Positions 1 to 11,329 of a stretch of 64,000 nt of DNA are shown here, one piece after another. Each line of letters opens with the position of its first letter. Position 1 is the first letter of the stretch. Under the pieces are notes generated by a model, which did not search any database, was not told the origin of the DNA, and saw only the letters and a program-made list of their open reading frames with translations. The stretch covers positions 777,501-841,500 of the forward strand of contig CALYLW010000163.1 in assembly GCA_944989445.1 (NCBI GenBank). Direction: 5' to 3'. The translations under genes and the position numbers were made by a program. This DNA comes from Ampullaceana balthica (taxonomy: Eukaryota > Mollusca > Gastropoda > Lymnaeidae).

Positions 1-537
1 AAATAAAAATAATTTAAATTAAATGATTTAATTTTACTTTTGCATTGACGTCATATCTAAAACGATTTTAATTGGACAACTTTCAAAATCATTTCATATT
101 ATTTGTCAGACTGATTTTTGAATAGGGCCTCCTAGCCAAGACATTAAAAAATAGTCATGTGATGAAAGGGGTCCTTTTAAAACTTAATAAATAATATTCA
201 TAGCTATTGTAATTGTTTGGAATATTATTTCATTGACAATTTTGTTTTGTACAATAATTATGTTTCATAATTTTCTGTAATTTCGGATGGAGTTAACGTT
301 TTTGATAAATTAAAACGCTAAGTTTCTAGAAAATATCAAACAATATATGAGAAAATGTAAAGTTTAGAAATCTAAAAAATCACGATTTTTACAAATCAAT
401 TCTTAGTATTTCTATGAATTTGTAAGGAGTTTGCAAAATGTGTTTAAAATTTATCATTTTCTTTAGAGTTTAGGCAACATTGTGACGTTCTACTTTTCTA
501 TGAATGTTATTAAATTGAATTGGTATCTTAATATTTA
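1..537. other. AT-rich unique sequence, nothing recognised
   Basis: Strongly AT-rich DNA with many short homopolymer runs and stops in all frames. I see no gene, terminal repeat or tandem array here. It ends at the 8-bp target duplication of the first hAT-type element. Confidence 0.6.
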
Positions 538-545
538 GTCTAGGT

Positions 546-845
546 CAGTGCTTCTCAAAGTGGTGGTCCGCGGACCGGTGCCGGTCCGTGGGCCCTACGC
601 TGTCAATCCGCAGAAGTTATCAAGAAAGGACATAAAAATATAATAATAATCCCTTATTTGAAATCATTATTACTAACCTTATAGAATATGTCAATTTTTC
701 GTAACAAGCACATAAAATGAAACAAATAAAATAAAATAAATAACATTTCGCAACCACGTCAGTACAGTGAAAATAGTTCACCAGTCCTTGGTGCAAAGGC
801 AAAATTCCTACCGATCCGCCATACTAAAAAGTTTGAGAAGCAATG
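546..845. mobile_element. hAT-type miniature element, copy 1
   Basis: A 300-bp element whose left end reads CAGTGCTTCTCAAAGTGGTG and whose right end is the inverse (TTTGAGAAGCAATG). It is flanked by identical 8-bp direct repeats GTCTAGGT at 538-545 and 846-853, the target-site duplication length of the hAT superfamily. The GGTCCGCGGACC motif next to the terminus is typical of hAT ends in animals. The interior is AT-rich and too short for a transposase; a 60-codon minus-strand open frame (620-802) is probably fortuitous. A near full-length relative lies inverted at 42044-42342. It must have been mobilised in trans by an autonomous hAT not present here. Confidence 0.88.
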
Positions 846-853
846 GTCTAGGT

Positions 854-945
854 CAGTGCTTCTCAAATTGGTGGTCCGCGGATCGGTGCCGGTCCGTCGG
901 CCATCCGCTGCTGGTCCGCCATACTTAAAAGTTTGAGAAGCACTG
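854..945. mobile_element. hAT-type miniature element, 92-bp deletion derivative
   Basis: Begins with the same terminus as the preceding element (CAGTGCTTCTCAAATTGGTG) and ends TTTGAGAAGCACTG. Only the two ends remain, the middle being deleted relative to copy 1. The preceding GTCTAGGT (846-853) is shared with copy 1 and the following GTCTACGT (946-953) differs by one base. So three copies of the target duplication bracket two elements. Either one element inserted into the other's target duplication, or a tandem duplication was followed by an internal deletion. Confidence 0.85.
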
Positions 946-953
946 GTCTACGT

Positions 954-1793
954 AATATTTTCAATTATTACATCATAGAATGCGATCTTCTAGAATGAGT
1001 TTTTTTTTACATTTTTCGCGATGCTTCCATTTTCCGCTAGAACAATTTTAAGATATAATAATTTTCAGATTATAATTTCTTGAGTATTTTTTTAAAAATC
1101 CATTATTAGTGAGCTTTCTTGAATGTTATGAAAGAAGATTTTAACCTTTTTTAAAAAAATTCTATTGAAAAAAATTACTTTATGTTTATATTTTTCATGG
1201 CAGTGCCTGATTTTCGTTTAAGCCACACACGCGTTAGCTTAGGGACCCCATTTTCATACCCCCCCCCCACACCACACACCACAAAAATATATTAAAATTT
1301 TCATAGTAAACAATTGGCATATTCGGCACTGATGTAGTATATCTCGACTTATAAAGGGCCCCGTACCTTAAAAAGCTTAGGGCCTCGTCAAGTCTAAATC
1401 CGGAACTGTTTCTTGATATGCGCGGGAACACATTTATTGGCGTATAATATTAAACTAACAGTAAACGCGAATTATTGTGTTGATGAAGCGTTGCCATATT
1501 TGTTAGTTAGCTCAGTAATTCGACCTGGAGCAAGATCTAGGAGAAAAACGTGATAGAAGCCAAACGGGGTCTTACAAGGAACATGACCCCCATCTGGATC
1601 CCTTTGAGAATCTGAAAGCTACAAGGATTGGTAGCCCACAATGGGATGGGATTGCGCTAGGAAATGGGATTCCATCTGGGAACGAGATTAAACAATAAAC
1701 GGGAAAGGATGGTATGTGGGGGACCTGATCCCATTCAAATTTTGAATCATGTTTGGAAAGTGATTGTATCGGAGAAATAAATAAAATTAATTT
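954..1793. other. Unique sequence without recognised gene
   Basis: AT-rich on the left. There is a run of C residues followed by CA-rich DNA near 1260-1285 and a more balanced segment at 1500-1740. No array, terminal repeat or convincing open frame was seen. Confidence 0.5.
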
Positions 1794-1850
1794 GTTTCAT
1801 AAAGGTGTTTCACAAAGGTGTTTCATAAAGGTGTTTCACAAAGGTGTTTT
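1794..1850. repeat. 13-bp minisatellite, about 4 units
   Basis: Short array of GTTTCATAAAGGT-like 13-mers in which CAT and CAC variants alternate, giving a 26-bp two-unit pattern. It is followed by unique sequence. Confidence 0.85.
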
Positions 1851-3802
1851 TAATTTTGATTTAAAACACAACAGGGCCATTGTGTTACCTAAAAGACAGT
1901 GTCCTTTTCGTAATGCTATTCCGGGGACGCCAGATATATAGCTTATATACAGTAACATATATTTTGGATGCTCTTTTAATTTGAGAGACATGTGTTAGTA
2001 GTAGATGATAGTTTTAATCCAGGGTGAGGGGAGGGGAGGGTTTGCTGTTTGAAACACGAACCCCTGATAAGTGAGAGATTAGTGAGGAGTATTCTGGGGT
2101 GATTACGTCTGTCATGGTTTTTTGGACACAGTAACCCTGGTGGTGTGAAGCGCTGGCAATAGAAAAAGAACGGATGTCACTTTGTCTCCATTCATTAGAT
2201 GTCACCATTCTATAGTGTTGGATTATCAAAAATGGAGTGCTGAGGGGGGGGGATAAGTGAAAAATGTTCAGGTCATTCGACACTCAGGGAGTGGGTGAAA
2301 AGTTAATGAGCGGGGCTTTTTTTAATATAGTAATTATTAATTTATATTCAACTAGCTAATAGAAAAATCCAGGAAAACAGGCAACTAAAGCTTGAGTAGA
2401 GTGACGCACTAGAGGATAACATCAAATAAAATATTGACACTAACTTTTATATAAGCCTTTTCAATTTTTGGTCAGGATGTCATTGAGTCTGGTATCTCTG
2501 AAATAGCATTTTTTACTTCCCCCTGTTTTTAGGTATTCAAATTAGAAACAAGTCTCTATAATGATCTCAAATGTTAACTCGTAGGCTGTTATTAGGACCT
2601 GTATTTTGTGTGCTATTGAATAGTGTATGACTAATTTAGATTCATCCCTAAGGAATTTATAATTAGCGACTCTGATATTTCAACTTTCTGTCATTTTGAC
2701 GCATTGTTTTTTTGTCTTTAATGCATGTTGTCAAGTTTTATGTTATCCTGTAAGTTTGTCTAAGACTTCCTTATGTCGATGTCCATTCCCTTCTAACACA
2801 ATCCCCATATTCCCGAATTCCTAGCCTAACGTTAGCGCGTAACTTAAATAACTTCTTTAAATAAAACCTAGACTACTTTATTGGGCAACTTCATTAAACA
2901 AGTTCATTATCAATGTACATTTTGAAAGGTAAATGTTACTTTTATCAAAATTATTTATCAAGTTTATTGGAACTATTTTCACTTCATCTCGCGTTAGAAT
3001 TCAGTTTTGTTAGGCTCGATCCCTAGCCACCAATTACCCTCGTCGTGGACTCCGGCTTCAAGGTCAAAAGTTATGTTACTTCATTTAGTTATGGTATCCG
3101 GTGTCGTTTGACCTTCTGAACTCCAATACATCTCCGACTGGTCAAACGGCTTTAAGAGTTATGTCCTCTTGCTGGAGGGATGGCGCCAAAAAAATCACGG
3201 GTTGTCGCCTTGTAATTGTGGCCTGGACTGTCGGACCGTATTGAATGGAGTGACCTCTGGTCAGTCTGAAAGTCCACCACTTGGGAGGAGGTGGGGCTAG
3301 CAAGCCGCTTTAGGCCGAGCTGTGAATGACGGGGTTTACGCCAGAGATCAAGTGTCGGTGATGCTGCCTCACATCTCCAGACATTGAACCCTTTGATGAA
3401 AGACGTGGGGGTGGGACGGGGAACCGCTGGAAGGTCATCTGATTCAAGAGTAGTCTATTAAGGGCTATTCGGAACGAAACACTGGAGGGGAACCGCTGGA
3501 GATCCGTCTGATTCAATTGTGCTTTGGTAACAAGATTCGCGAGAAAGAAATGTAAGGTAAGGGATCCTGCACTAAGCATGTTTACAAACACAAAAGCTCG
3601 ACCAGTTGATTCCCTACTTGGATGGAAATAAAACAGTGTTTAATCTTTGTGAAGAGACCAGTTGCTTGGTTGTAACGCTCAGTATGACAGAGAATGGCTT
3701 TAACGTTTTTGTTTAAATGCAATTTATAAACGCAACTTCCCTCCAAGTAACAGACAAGTAAATAAATAATAAATCCATTGATAATTTAATCCGGAACCAC
3801 GA
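1851..3802. other. Unique sequence, partly GC-richer, with a possible nuclear-receptor half site
   Basis: No gene is supported. Near 2021-2041 four G tracts in a row form a G-quadruplex motif. The 2990-3560 stretch is GC-richer than its surroundings. It contains TCAAGGTCA (3058-3066), the extended half site bound by ERR/FTZ-F1-type nuclear receptors, and a diverged direct repeat around AACCGCTGGA (near 3421 and 3491) followed each time by TCTGATTCAA. These are motif-level observations only. Confidence 0.4.
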
Positions 3803-3946
3803 CTGGTTAGCCAGGTTGTTTATTTGATGTGTTTGTTAATCTGATATTGGGGTGAGCATTAGACGTACTGGCGGCTGGTTAGCCAGGTTGTATATTTGAT
3901 GTGTTTGTTGATCTGATATTGGGGTGAGCATTAGACGTACTGGCGG
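3803..3946. repeat. 72-bp tandem duplication, 2 units
   Basis: Two nearly identical 72-bp units in direct tandem, each starting CTGGTTAGCCAGGTTG and ending at TACTGGCGG, with only two or three substitutions. This is a recent simple duplication and could be the first step of a larger array. Confidence 0.95.
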
Positions 3947-4008
3947 TGACAAGTCTTCAAGGGAGACAATAGTCCCATTAGGAGTGGATTGTCGTACAGC
4001 ACTAGACT

Positions 4009-4252
4009 GTCTGAATATGTCTCACACTGTCTGAATCTGTCGTAATGTGTCTGAATCTGTCTCACACTGTCTCAATCCGAGTCTGTCTGAATCTGTCTCA
4101 CACTGTCTCAATCCGAGTCTGTCTGAATCTGTCTCACACTGTCTCAATCCGAGTCTGTCTGAATCTGTCTCACACTGTCTCAATCCGAGTCTGTCTGAAT
4201 CTGTCTCACACTGTCTCAATCCGAGTCTGTCTGAATCTGTCTCACACTGTCA
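4009..4252. repeat. 36-bp minisatellite, about 6 units
   Basis: Units contain CTCACACTGTCTCAATCCGA followed by a GTCTGTCTGAATCTGT-type segment. The central five or so are almost identical and the left edge (4009-4048) is degenerate. The unit length is a multiple of three and free of stops in several frames, so apparent 65 to 106-codon frames on both strands are by-products. Confidence 0.96.
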
Positions 4253-4926
4253 GTAGTATCAGACTCTGGATCCTTCTGATTCTGACACAATGTCTTAGAC
4301 TCTTCAGATGGCCTTTAGCTACAGTAACATACACGTCTGTGTTAGAGAATAGCTTTTCAATATAGCACAGAAAATGTTACTGTTCCGTTAAATTATTATT
4401 TTCAACCATTCAAATCATATTTAGCTAAAATAGAGCTAGTTCAAAGTTATGTGGTGTTTAGGACTAGTTCAAATATTTATGTTTTTAGAACTCGTTCAAA
4501 CAGCTCTGGTGTTTATAGCGTATATGCCCTAGTGCTACAGGACACGGAAGTCGAGAAAAATAAAACAAAATGAAATGAAGGAAATATTGTTAGAAAAACT
4601 TTCGAGAATGTTTAAAATGGGGGTTTTATCCAGAAACTAATTTGATTTGTAGCTCCATGTTGAGAATTCATGGATATTCGTGGGTATTTACAATCTTCAA
4701 CTTACGGAGTAAACCAAAGTTTAAAGTTAACACCACGCAGACGCGACTGAATCCTCGTGTACAAATCTCTTTTGTTGTCTGTTAGCGCCACAAGAAAAAG
4801 GAAGCAAGATTGATTTGATAAGGGAATCTCCAACAATAAAATTATTTGATGTATGTTGAAATGTTAAGGAGTTCTAATATTTGTCTGATAATACCCCGTT
4901 GAGGTACTTTACTCTAAAACTTGATT
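4253..4926. other. AT-rich unique sequence, nothing recognised
   Basis: No open frame, terminal repeat or regular array was found. A loose recurrence of TTAGAACTAGTTCAAA-like words at 4425-4500 may be a very old tandem repeat. Confidence 0.45.
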
Positions 4927-5359
4927 TTTCAAGTTAGCTTTTAATTTCAAGTTAGCTTTTAATTTCAAGTTAGCTTTTAATTTCAAGTTAGCCTTTTAAT
5001 TTCAAGTTAGCTTTGTAATTTCAAGTTAGCCTTTTAATTTCAAGTTAGCTTTGTAATTTCAAGTTAGCCTTTTAATTTCAAGTTAGCTTTGTAATTTCAA
5101 GTTAGCCTTTTAATTTCAAGTTAGCTTTGTAATTTCAAGTTAGCCTTTTAATTTCAAGTTAGCCTTTTAATTTCAAGTTAGCTTAGTAATTTTAAGTTAG
5201 CTTAGTAATTTCAAGTTAGCTTTGTAATTTCAAATTAGCCTTTTAATTTCAAGTTAGCCTTTTAATTTCAAGTTAGCTTTGTAATTTCAAGTTAGCCTTT
5301 TAATTTCAACTTAGCTTTTTAATTTCAAGTTAGCCTTTTAATTCCAAGTTAACTTTGTA
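4927..5359. repeat. 18/19-bp minisatellite, about 23 units
   Basis: Repeats of TTTCAAGTTAGCTTTTAA with two subtypes, an 18-mer and a 19-mer carrying an extra C (TTAGCC). In the middle of the array the subtypes alternate fairly regularly, which suggests two-unit amplification steps. The unit contains stops in most frames. Confidence 0.97.
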
Positions 5360-5909
5360 GCTTCCAGAGTCTTGCAATGAATTAATGGATTCTGTTTTCA
5401 AAGACACAGTTTTTTAAAATTATTATTTTTTATTATCATAACATGATCTTATTGATTTTAAATTTTAGCTTATTTATTTCCTTATGTAAATAAAATTTTA
5501 ACAATGATTTTCACTTTATTTAAAATATTAATTATTAAAATAATCACTCACTCTATATAACAGAAAAATTTTAAGAACAGTTTGTAGTGAATCGTGATTT
5601 AAAATTAAATTAAATTAATTTATTGTGTTCTTTATGATCACGAAATTTTAAAAAATCCATCATCTTTGTCAAGTTTTTCCTGTTTATCATTGGAAATTTT
5701 GCTTCACATAAACCAATCTTTACCCATAATTCCTTTATGCAATTCAATTAACTCCTCCTGTTGTGTTTAAACCTCTTAATTTTCTGTTGCTATGCTACAG
5801 TCAGCTCATAACAACGCATGCGCATACAATACATCTCTTGAACTTTTTTTAAAAAAAAGGTTTGTTTTCCCTTGCGATCTGTTATCTTTCCCTCCGATTA
5901 ATTTTACTT
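5360..5909. other. AT-rich unique sequence, nothing recognised
   Basis: Very AT-rich, with poly-A and poly-T tracts and no supported feature. Confidence 0.5.
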
Positions 5910-6128
5910 TTGTTCAGACTCTATTTCCCACCATTCTCTCTGCTTCTCTTTTTGCTCTGACTCTATTTCCCTACCATTCTCTCTACTTCACTTTTTGCTC
6001 TGACTCTATTCCCCACCATTCTCTCTGCTTCTCTTTTGCTCTGACTCTATTTCCCACCATTCTCTCTACTTCACTTTTTGTTCTGACTCTATTCCCCACC
6101 ATTCTCTCTACTTCACTTTTTCCAGATT
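5910..6128. repeat. Pyrimidine-rich minisatellite of about 42 bp, 5 units
   Basis: Units share CACCATTCTCTCTACTTC and a CTCTGACTCTATT segment with small length differences. The plus strand is almost pure pyrimidine, so the array could adopt non-B (triplex-type) structure. A 140-codon open frame across it (5792-6214) is most likely a consequence of the repetition. Confidence 0.85.
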
Positions 6129-6334
6129 CTGTTTCCTACATTATTTTATCATATCTAATTGATAAAAAGTCTTTATATAAAAAACTACTTTTTTTCTTTG
6201 ACTTCACTATTTAGCTCCAGTTATATGTCTTTTATTTTACTTTTTTAACTTTTCTTCTTAGCCATCCTAAACACGACGTCATGGATCGGTCACTGACTGA
6301 ATGTCTGCACCAGGTCCAAGTGGCGTGTAGGCTC

Positions 6335-6700
6335 ACACTATTACAGGGATCACACACTGTAGTTGCTACCATTAACCCATGGACCACACACTAGTTGCTA
6401 CCACAGTCCAATGGGCCACCCACAGTAGTTGCTACCACAGTCCAATGGACCACCCAACGTAGTTGCTACCACAGTCCAATGGACCACCAAACGCAGTTAC
6501 TACCACAGTCCAATGGACCACCCACTGTAGTTGCTACCACAGTCCAATGGACCACCCACTGTAGTTGCTACCACAGTCCAATGGACCACCCACTGTAGTT
6601 GCTACCACTATCTCAGGGACCACACACTGTAGTTGCTACCACTATCTCAGGGACCACACACTGTTGTTGCTACCACTATCTCAGGGAACACACACTGTAG
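6335..6700. repeat. 34-bp minisatellite, about 10 units
   Basis: Units consist of GTAGTTGCTACCAC plus CAATGGACCACCCACT-like sequence. The last three units form a second subtype (CTATCTCAGGGACCACACACT). The subtypes are spatially segregated, as expected from local unit-by-unit spread. Confidence 0.95.
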
Positions 6701-6952
6701 CATAATGCATCTAATCTCTACCGTTGCCAACCGAATTTCCTACCGGAAACAGTCTTTGACGAGAAAGGGGAAGCTACTCTAATCGAATCAATCAAACGGC
6801 CTACTTTTGAAACAACAGACTGCCGGAACCGAGGGCTTAACATCTTCGCCAGTCTTTCCGTTATTGATAAACATTGGGATCTTGACCCGGGCTGTCTCGA
6901 TAACATGCGTGTTCGCGGTCCGACTCTAAGCACAGGAACGGGACGATTAGTC
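6701..6952 (+). other. 84-codon open reading segment without start codon, possible exon
   Basis: Right after the 34-bp array, one plus-strand frame stays open from a TAG ending at 6700 to a TAA at 6953-6955. It has higher GC than its surroundings and a balanced, non-repetitive composition, including the run FDEKGEATLIESIKRPTFET. There is only one in-frame Met, near the end, so it could be coding only as an exon or gene fragment. A minus-strand frame (6718-6933) overlaps it. I recognise no protein family. Chance open frames this long are expected in a window of this size. Confidence 0.15.
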
Positions 6953-6955
6953 TAA

Positions 6956-7259
6956 TAATCAATAAGTGGCTCTTGTATCAATCGTGTGGGGGCGGAGGGG
7001 GGGAGGGGGAGTTCTTTTTGTATTGGAGTAGAAACAAAGTTTAAAGGTGAAACTAATAGATTCTGTGTGTGTGTGGAAGTACTGCATGATAAGGGACACG
7101 GCGATTGGCTGGTGGGAATAGTGACGTCACTTTTGTTTTGTCTTGGTCGAAGATCATAAAGAATAACCCTCTGGGGTTAGATGATTTCCCGAATCTGTGA
7201 ACAACTGAAGGATGCATGAGGGGCCACGTGCACAAACTGAGTAGAAGTCACTGGCCTGG
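6956..7259. other. Unique stretch with G-quadruplex motif
   Basis: Positions 6987-7010 carry four or more closely spaced G tracts (GGGGGCGGAGGGGGGGAGGG), a strong intramolecular G-quadruplex motif. The rest contains a TG microsatellite (near 7062-7073) and no supported gene. Confidence 0.5.
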
Positions 7260-7495
7260 GTGTTACAAGTTTTAGACTAGTCTTTCTGTTAATGTTTTAG
7301 TCTTACGATAGTTTAGTCTAGTCGGGTCTTACAGTATTTTAGACTAGTCTTGGTGTCACAATATTTTAAACTAGTCTGGGTTGTACAGTATTTTAGACTA
7401 GTCTGGGTCTTACATGCTGTAGTCTAGGCCTGAAGGTTACATATTTTAGTTTTAGACTAGTCTTTGTGTTTGTTTTTAGACTGTCTGGGTTTGAT
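7260..7495. repeat. Degenerate minisatellite of about 32 bp, 7 units
   Basis: Recurring TTTTAGACTAGTCTGGGT words at variable spacing. ACTAGT is palindromic, so each unit has a small dyad. Divergence and variable spacing indicate an older array than its neighbours. Confidence 0.75.
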
Positions 7496-7564
7496 TATTT
7501 TTTTAAATAAAAAATTGTGTGGTGTTGTGTTGTCACGTGTCATTTATTGATCAAAGTCAAGGAG

Positions 7565-7705
7565 AGTCTAGATACATGACACTGAGTTGTGTACTTTCCA
7601 ATATACTAGATACATCACGGTGGGATGTGTACTTTCCTGTGAACCAGGTACATCACATTAACTTTTAAGTTGTGTACTTTACTGTGTACTAGGTACATCT
7701 CGTAA
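7565..7705. repeat. Degenerate tandem repeat of about 45 bp, 3 units
   Basis: Three or four repeats of a TAGATACATCAC word and a TGTGTACTTTCC word with diverged spacers. Looks like a decaying short array. Confidence 0.65.
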
Positions 7706-8639
7706 ATGTGAATATTTCCCGGCTTTTGTTGTGTAAATGTTTAAATACGGTAATTTTATTTGATGTTTAGAAGGTATAAAGCTCCCATCGTTTTTTTCTC
7801 TTTCTGTCAGGTCTGACTAAGTGAAAAGAAAAACCAATATCTGAATTCGTCATGGTCATACAACCCAGCCAACGATCTGGTGTCCTCGGTGGACAAAGAA
7901 AACTCCATTTTACCCCCATTATTCCAGGCGTGTAGTGGTCAGTGTCGGACCCAATTTATGGTCGCCACAACGGCGTGGTCGGGTCCATTTCAGGGGCCGG
8001 TCAGTGCTGACCACTAGGGACTCACGCAAGGCCTTGTGGCGATCTGCAATTAAGACTTCTTGGGCAATCCGACAGAGATCAATCATAAAGCCAGTTAGAA
8101 TTGGAAATGTAGATTGAGATCGAGGCGAGAGCGAGGGCATAATCGGACACCGAGGATTAGCGGTCAAGGCCACTGGGCAGTTGGAGAATGACTAACAATG
8201 GATGATCGAGATGCAGTTGGAAAATAAAATCCCCATCTCTTGTCCGGCACCATAAAATAAGATGGTAAAAAAACCGATATTAAAAAATCAGCCAAATATA
8301 TTGAAAAAAGATTGAGATTTTTTAAAATCATATTCCTTCACCCACATTAAAAAAAAGAGAGTTAATTTAAACAGCTCTTAACAAAATACAGTACTGCCCC
8401 ATTAGCTTAGTACGTGAGACTATATTGACTCGACCCACTTATACTCTTATAAATACGCCTTCCAATTGCTAAGTCCAGGAAGTTTTTTTCTCTGGCCCTA
8501 ACTTTGGTGGACATGCGACTAAACTGACCAAACTCACTTAGAGCTGAGCTCACGCCAGCAGTCGTGGCGTCTCTGGAGAAGACACGTGACGGACATGACA
8601 ACAACTGACCTGTTACTTGAGCTCCTGGGGGTCATTGCT
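7706..8639. other. Unique sequence without recognised gene
   Basis: Contains a modestly GC-rich segment (7860-8200) with overlapping open frames of 60 and 84 codons on opposite strands. Neither resembles a known family. The rest is AT-rich. Confidence 0.45.
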
Positions 8640-8765
8640 CCCATATGACCATAAGTGCCCACATGACCATAAGTGCCCACATGACCATAGGTGCCCACAT
8701 GACCATAAGTGCCCACATGACCATAAGTGCCCATTTGACCATAAGTGCCCACATGACCATAAGTG
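8640..8765. repeat. 18-bp minisatellite, exactly 7 units
   Basis: Seven head-to-tail 18-mers of CCCACATGACCATAAGTG with no length variation and only a few substitutions. A young array. Open frames of up to 106 codons cross it on both strands only because 18 is a multiple of three. Confidence 0.97.
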
Positions 8766-9601
8766 CTCACCTCCTGGGTGTGGTCAGGTTGTGTGGGCCA
8801 ACCAACCCAGATGGACATAGGCCCATGAGAAATGTCTTCAACAAGGCACAACACGGAGATAGAGATGCGACATTAACAATGTCTTAGCCTTCATTGATAT
8901 CTATACTAGCCAGCAGACACTGTTCCTAACCATCTCCTTAAATTCTAGAGTCTTTGCATATATTCCAAATAGAGAAACCATCTGAAAATTTTGTCTTATT
9001 TTATTTAGTTTTTCACATAAACATACAAGTAAAAATATCTCTATCCCCCATCCGCGTCTCTCTCCCTTTTCTCTCCATAGCTCTCTACAAAACTCTCTTT
9101 CTCTCTTTCCTTTTCCCACGCTGTATTTCTCTTTCAAGCACTCTCTGTCCAACATCTAACAACGTTTTCATCATTCTCCGGGTCCGTATTAGTCCAACAT
9201 CTCATTAAGCTTCCCATTAAAATTCGTCCGCGTACCCTCGTGTAAGCCCGTGCAACACGTCACTAAAGATAACCGCAGTCTGCAGCAGAGCCAACATCTC
9301 ACGTCTTGCTACATCAGTTACAGTGGCTTCCAGAACTGATTACGTCGTCCTTGACTTTGACGAACAACGACCTCCCCCTCCCCCTTACCCCAAAACCACT
9401 TCCTACCACCCCACCCCCAGCCCCTGCTACTCCCAGGTCAACGAGTCGTCCTCAAAGAAAGGCTGGAGTCGAAGCTGGAGTCTTGGACTTCAAGGACAGA
9501 CATTGATGAGTTTTGGGGAGTGTGCGGGGAAAAAAGGGAATTGAGAAGTGAGTTATGGGGTGGAGAATGTAGAGTTGTGAAATATGGATGATAAATGACA
9601 T
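8766..9601. other. Unique and CT-rich sequence, no recognised gene
   Basis: Positions 9030-9130 are pyrimidine-rich (CTCT runs) and 9370-9430 are C-rich. Short overlapping frames at 9306-9544 and 8901-9208 have low-complexity translations and no recognisable domain. Confidence 0.45.
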
Positions 9602-9992
9602 CCCTGTAACACCCTCTCCTGACTATAACACCACCTCCTCCCTGTAACACCACCTCCTCCCTGTAACACCACCTCCTGACTATAACACCCTCTCCTCCAT
9701 GTAACACCCTCTCCTCCCTGTAACACCACCTCCTGACTATAACACCCTCTCCTCCCTGTAACACCACCTCCTGACTATAACACCCTCTCCTCCCTGTAAC
9801 ACCCTCTCCTCCCTGTAACACCACCTCCTGACTATAACACCCTCTCCTCCCTGTAACACCCTCTCCTCCCTGTAACACCATCTCCCGACTATAACACCAT
9901 CTCCTGACTATAACACCACCTCCTCTCTGTAACACCATCTCCTCCCTGTAACACCACCTCCTCCCTGTAACACCGCTTCCCCCTTGTTACAC
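9602..9992. repeat. 19-bp minisatellite, about 20 units
   Basis: Units alternate between a CTGTAACACCACCTCC type and a GACTATAACACCCTCTCC type in an irregular mosaic. The strand is strongly C-rich and G-poor. A 166-codon minus-strand frame (9438-9938) exists because the units mostly lack stops on that strand; its translation is a low-complexity VLQGGEGV-type repeat and is not accepted as a gene. Confidence 0.97.
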
Positions 9993-10424
9993 CATCCATT
10001 CAACCAATTAAAAGTCATATTTTCATGAGTTGACGGAACATGCTGTGGCAGCCATTCCCCCATCATGCCACATTGCTGTCTCATGTGGGGCCCGGCCTGG
10101 GGCCTATAATGCCTTTATGTAAATCGTAGGCACCAGTAAACGTGGGTGACACTCGGGGTATGATTGAATCTAGCAGCTCCCCCACCGAGAGGCGCGCCGG
10201 TCTGATGGAGTTAGGGTCCACTAGCTCCCTGGGAGAATTTCAAGTGGGCACTGTCCAGCCTTTGTTCCCATAGCCATCCATTTCATTTTAAGTTACAGTT
10301 TTATTTGCGTGCGGGGTAGGGCTGTTGGAAGAGAGAGGGGTGCTGAAGATTTCAACCCGCCCCCCTCCCAAGTGTCATTTTTAAATATCTCCTTGCAGCA
10401 GAGAACGTAAGGTTAGGGGAAGGG
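9993..10424. other. Unique GC-richer stretch
   Basis: Positions 10040-10290 are non-repetitive, relatively GC-rich and contain a dense cluster of GGCC words and an AscI-like GGCGCGCC. No open frame or family is recognised. It stands out from the surrounding low-complexity DNA and is a plausible conserved non-coding element or exon fragment, unproven. Confidence 0.3.
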
Positions 10425-10712
10425 GGATGAGAGAGAAAGAGAAGGGGGGTAGAATGAGAGAATATATATAAATATTTAGTTAAGTAGATAATGAGAAAAA
10501 GGCTAATGGAAAAGGGGGGGGGGTAGACAGAGAGAGAGAGAGAGAGAAAAGAGAGAGACAGAAGAGAGAGAGAGAGAAGAGAGAGAGAGAGAAGAGAGAG
10601 AAGAGAGAGAGAGAGATAAAAGGGGTCAGAGAGAGGTTCATAGAGATAGAGTGAGGAAGAAAGATGGATAGAGAGAGGGAGACATACACAGACAGAGAGA
10701 GAAAGATAAACA
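10425..10712. repeat. Purine-rich (GA)n microsatellite region
   Basis: Long runs of GAGA interrupted by AAGA and AGACAG on the plus strand. The complementary strand therefore gives serine/leucine-rich open frames (10352-10762), which are artefacts. Such purine/pyrimidine tracts can form H-DNA. Confidence 0.93.
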
Positions 10713-10783
10713 GAATTGGGATTGAGCTGATTAAGCCAGTTTAATTTGTTTTGACTCTTCATGGCGTTTGTAGATCTTTAACT

Positions 10784-10938
10784 GAACAGTTGGACATTGT
10801 CGTGGGTTGAGTCTTGTATGAACAGTTGGACATTGTCGTGGGTCGTGGGTTGAGTCTTGTATGAACAGTTGGACATTGTCGTGGGTTGAGTCTTGTATGA
10901 CCAGTTGGACATTGTCGTGGGTTGAGTCTTGTATGAAC
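10784..10938. repeat. 36-bp minisatellite, 4 units
   Basis: Units begin GAACAGTTGGACATTGTCGT and end GAGTCTTGTAT. The second unit contains an internal 9-bp duplication (GTCGTGGGT), showing slippage inside a unit. Confidence 0.95.
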
Positions 10939-11329
10939 CGCTTTAAATGGGAGCTCTACATCACTCGATAGAGATGAAGCACACGGCACTGTCACTAATG
11001 GTTTTAGAAAGTCTCAGACAACGATGAAAGGAAACATAAACTAAAAAACTTTTTTAATTCAGTTAATCCTGTGGATAGTCAGATCAAAGAAAATTATATA
11101 TATTTTAAAATGTCATACAATGATATGTTTGAAGCCGTTGTCAACAAAGATCATATGAACTCATTTATTCCACCTAACATCCAGTAACTTGTACTTGCAA
11201 TTGAAAAGTCTTTTTGATCAAATCTGGCTTATGGCGCAACCGCTTTTAAAAAATTGTTTTAATTTAAATGTAAATCTGATTTTATTTCAAGATGTAAAAA
11301 TGACATGACTTGGGAGACAAGAAAAATGT
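10939..11329. other. Unique AT-rich sequence
   Basis: Nothing supported apart from AT-rich spacer DNA. Confidence 0.5.

Noticed and set aside
10352..10762. Serine/leucine-rich minus-strand open frames
   Set aside because: They translate a GA microsatellite and are low-complexity artefacts; the same holds for 46087-46317.
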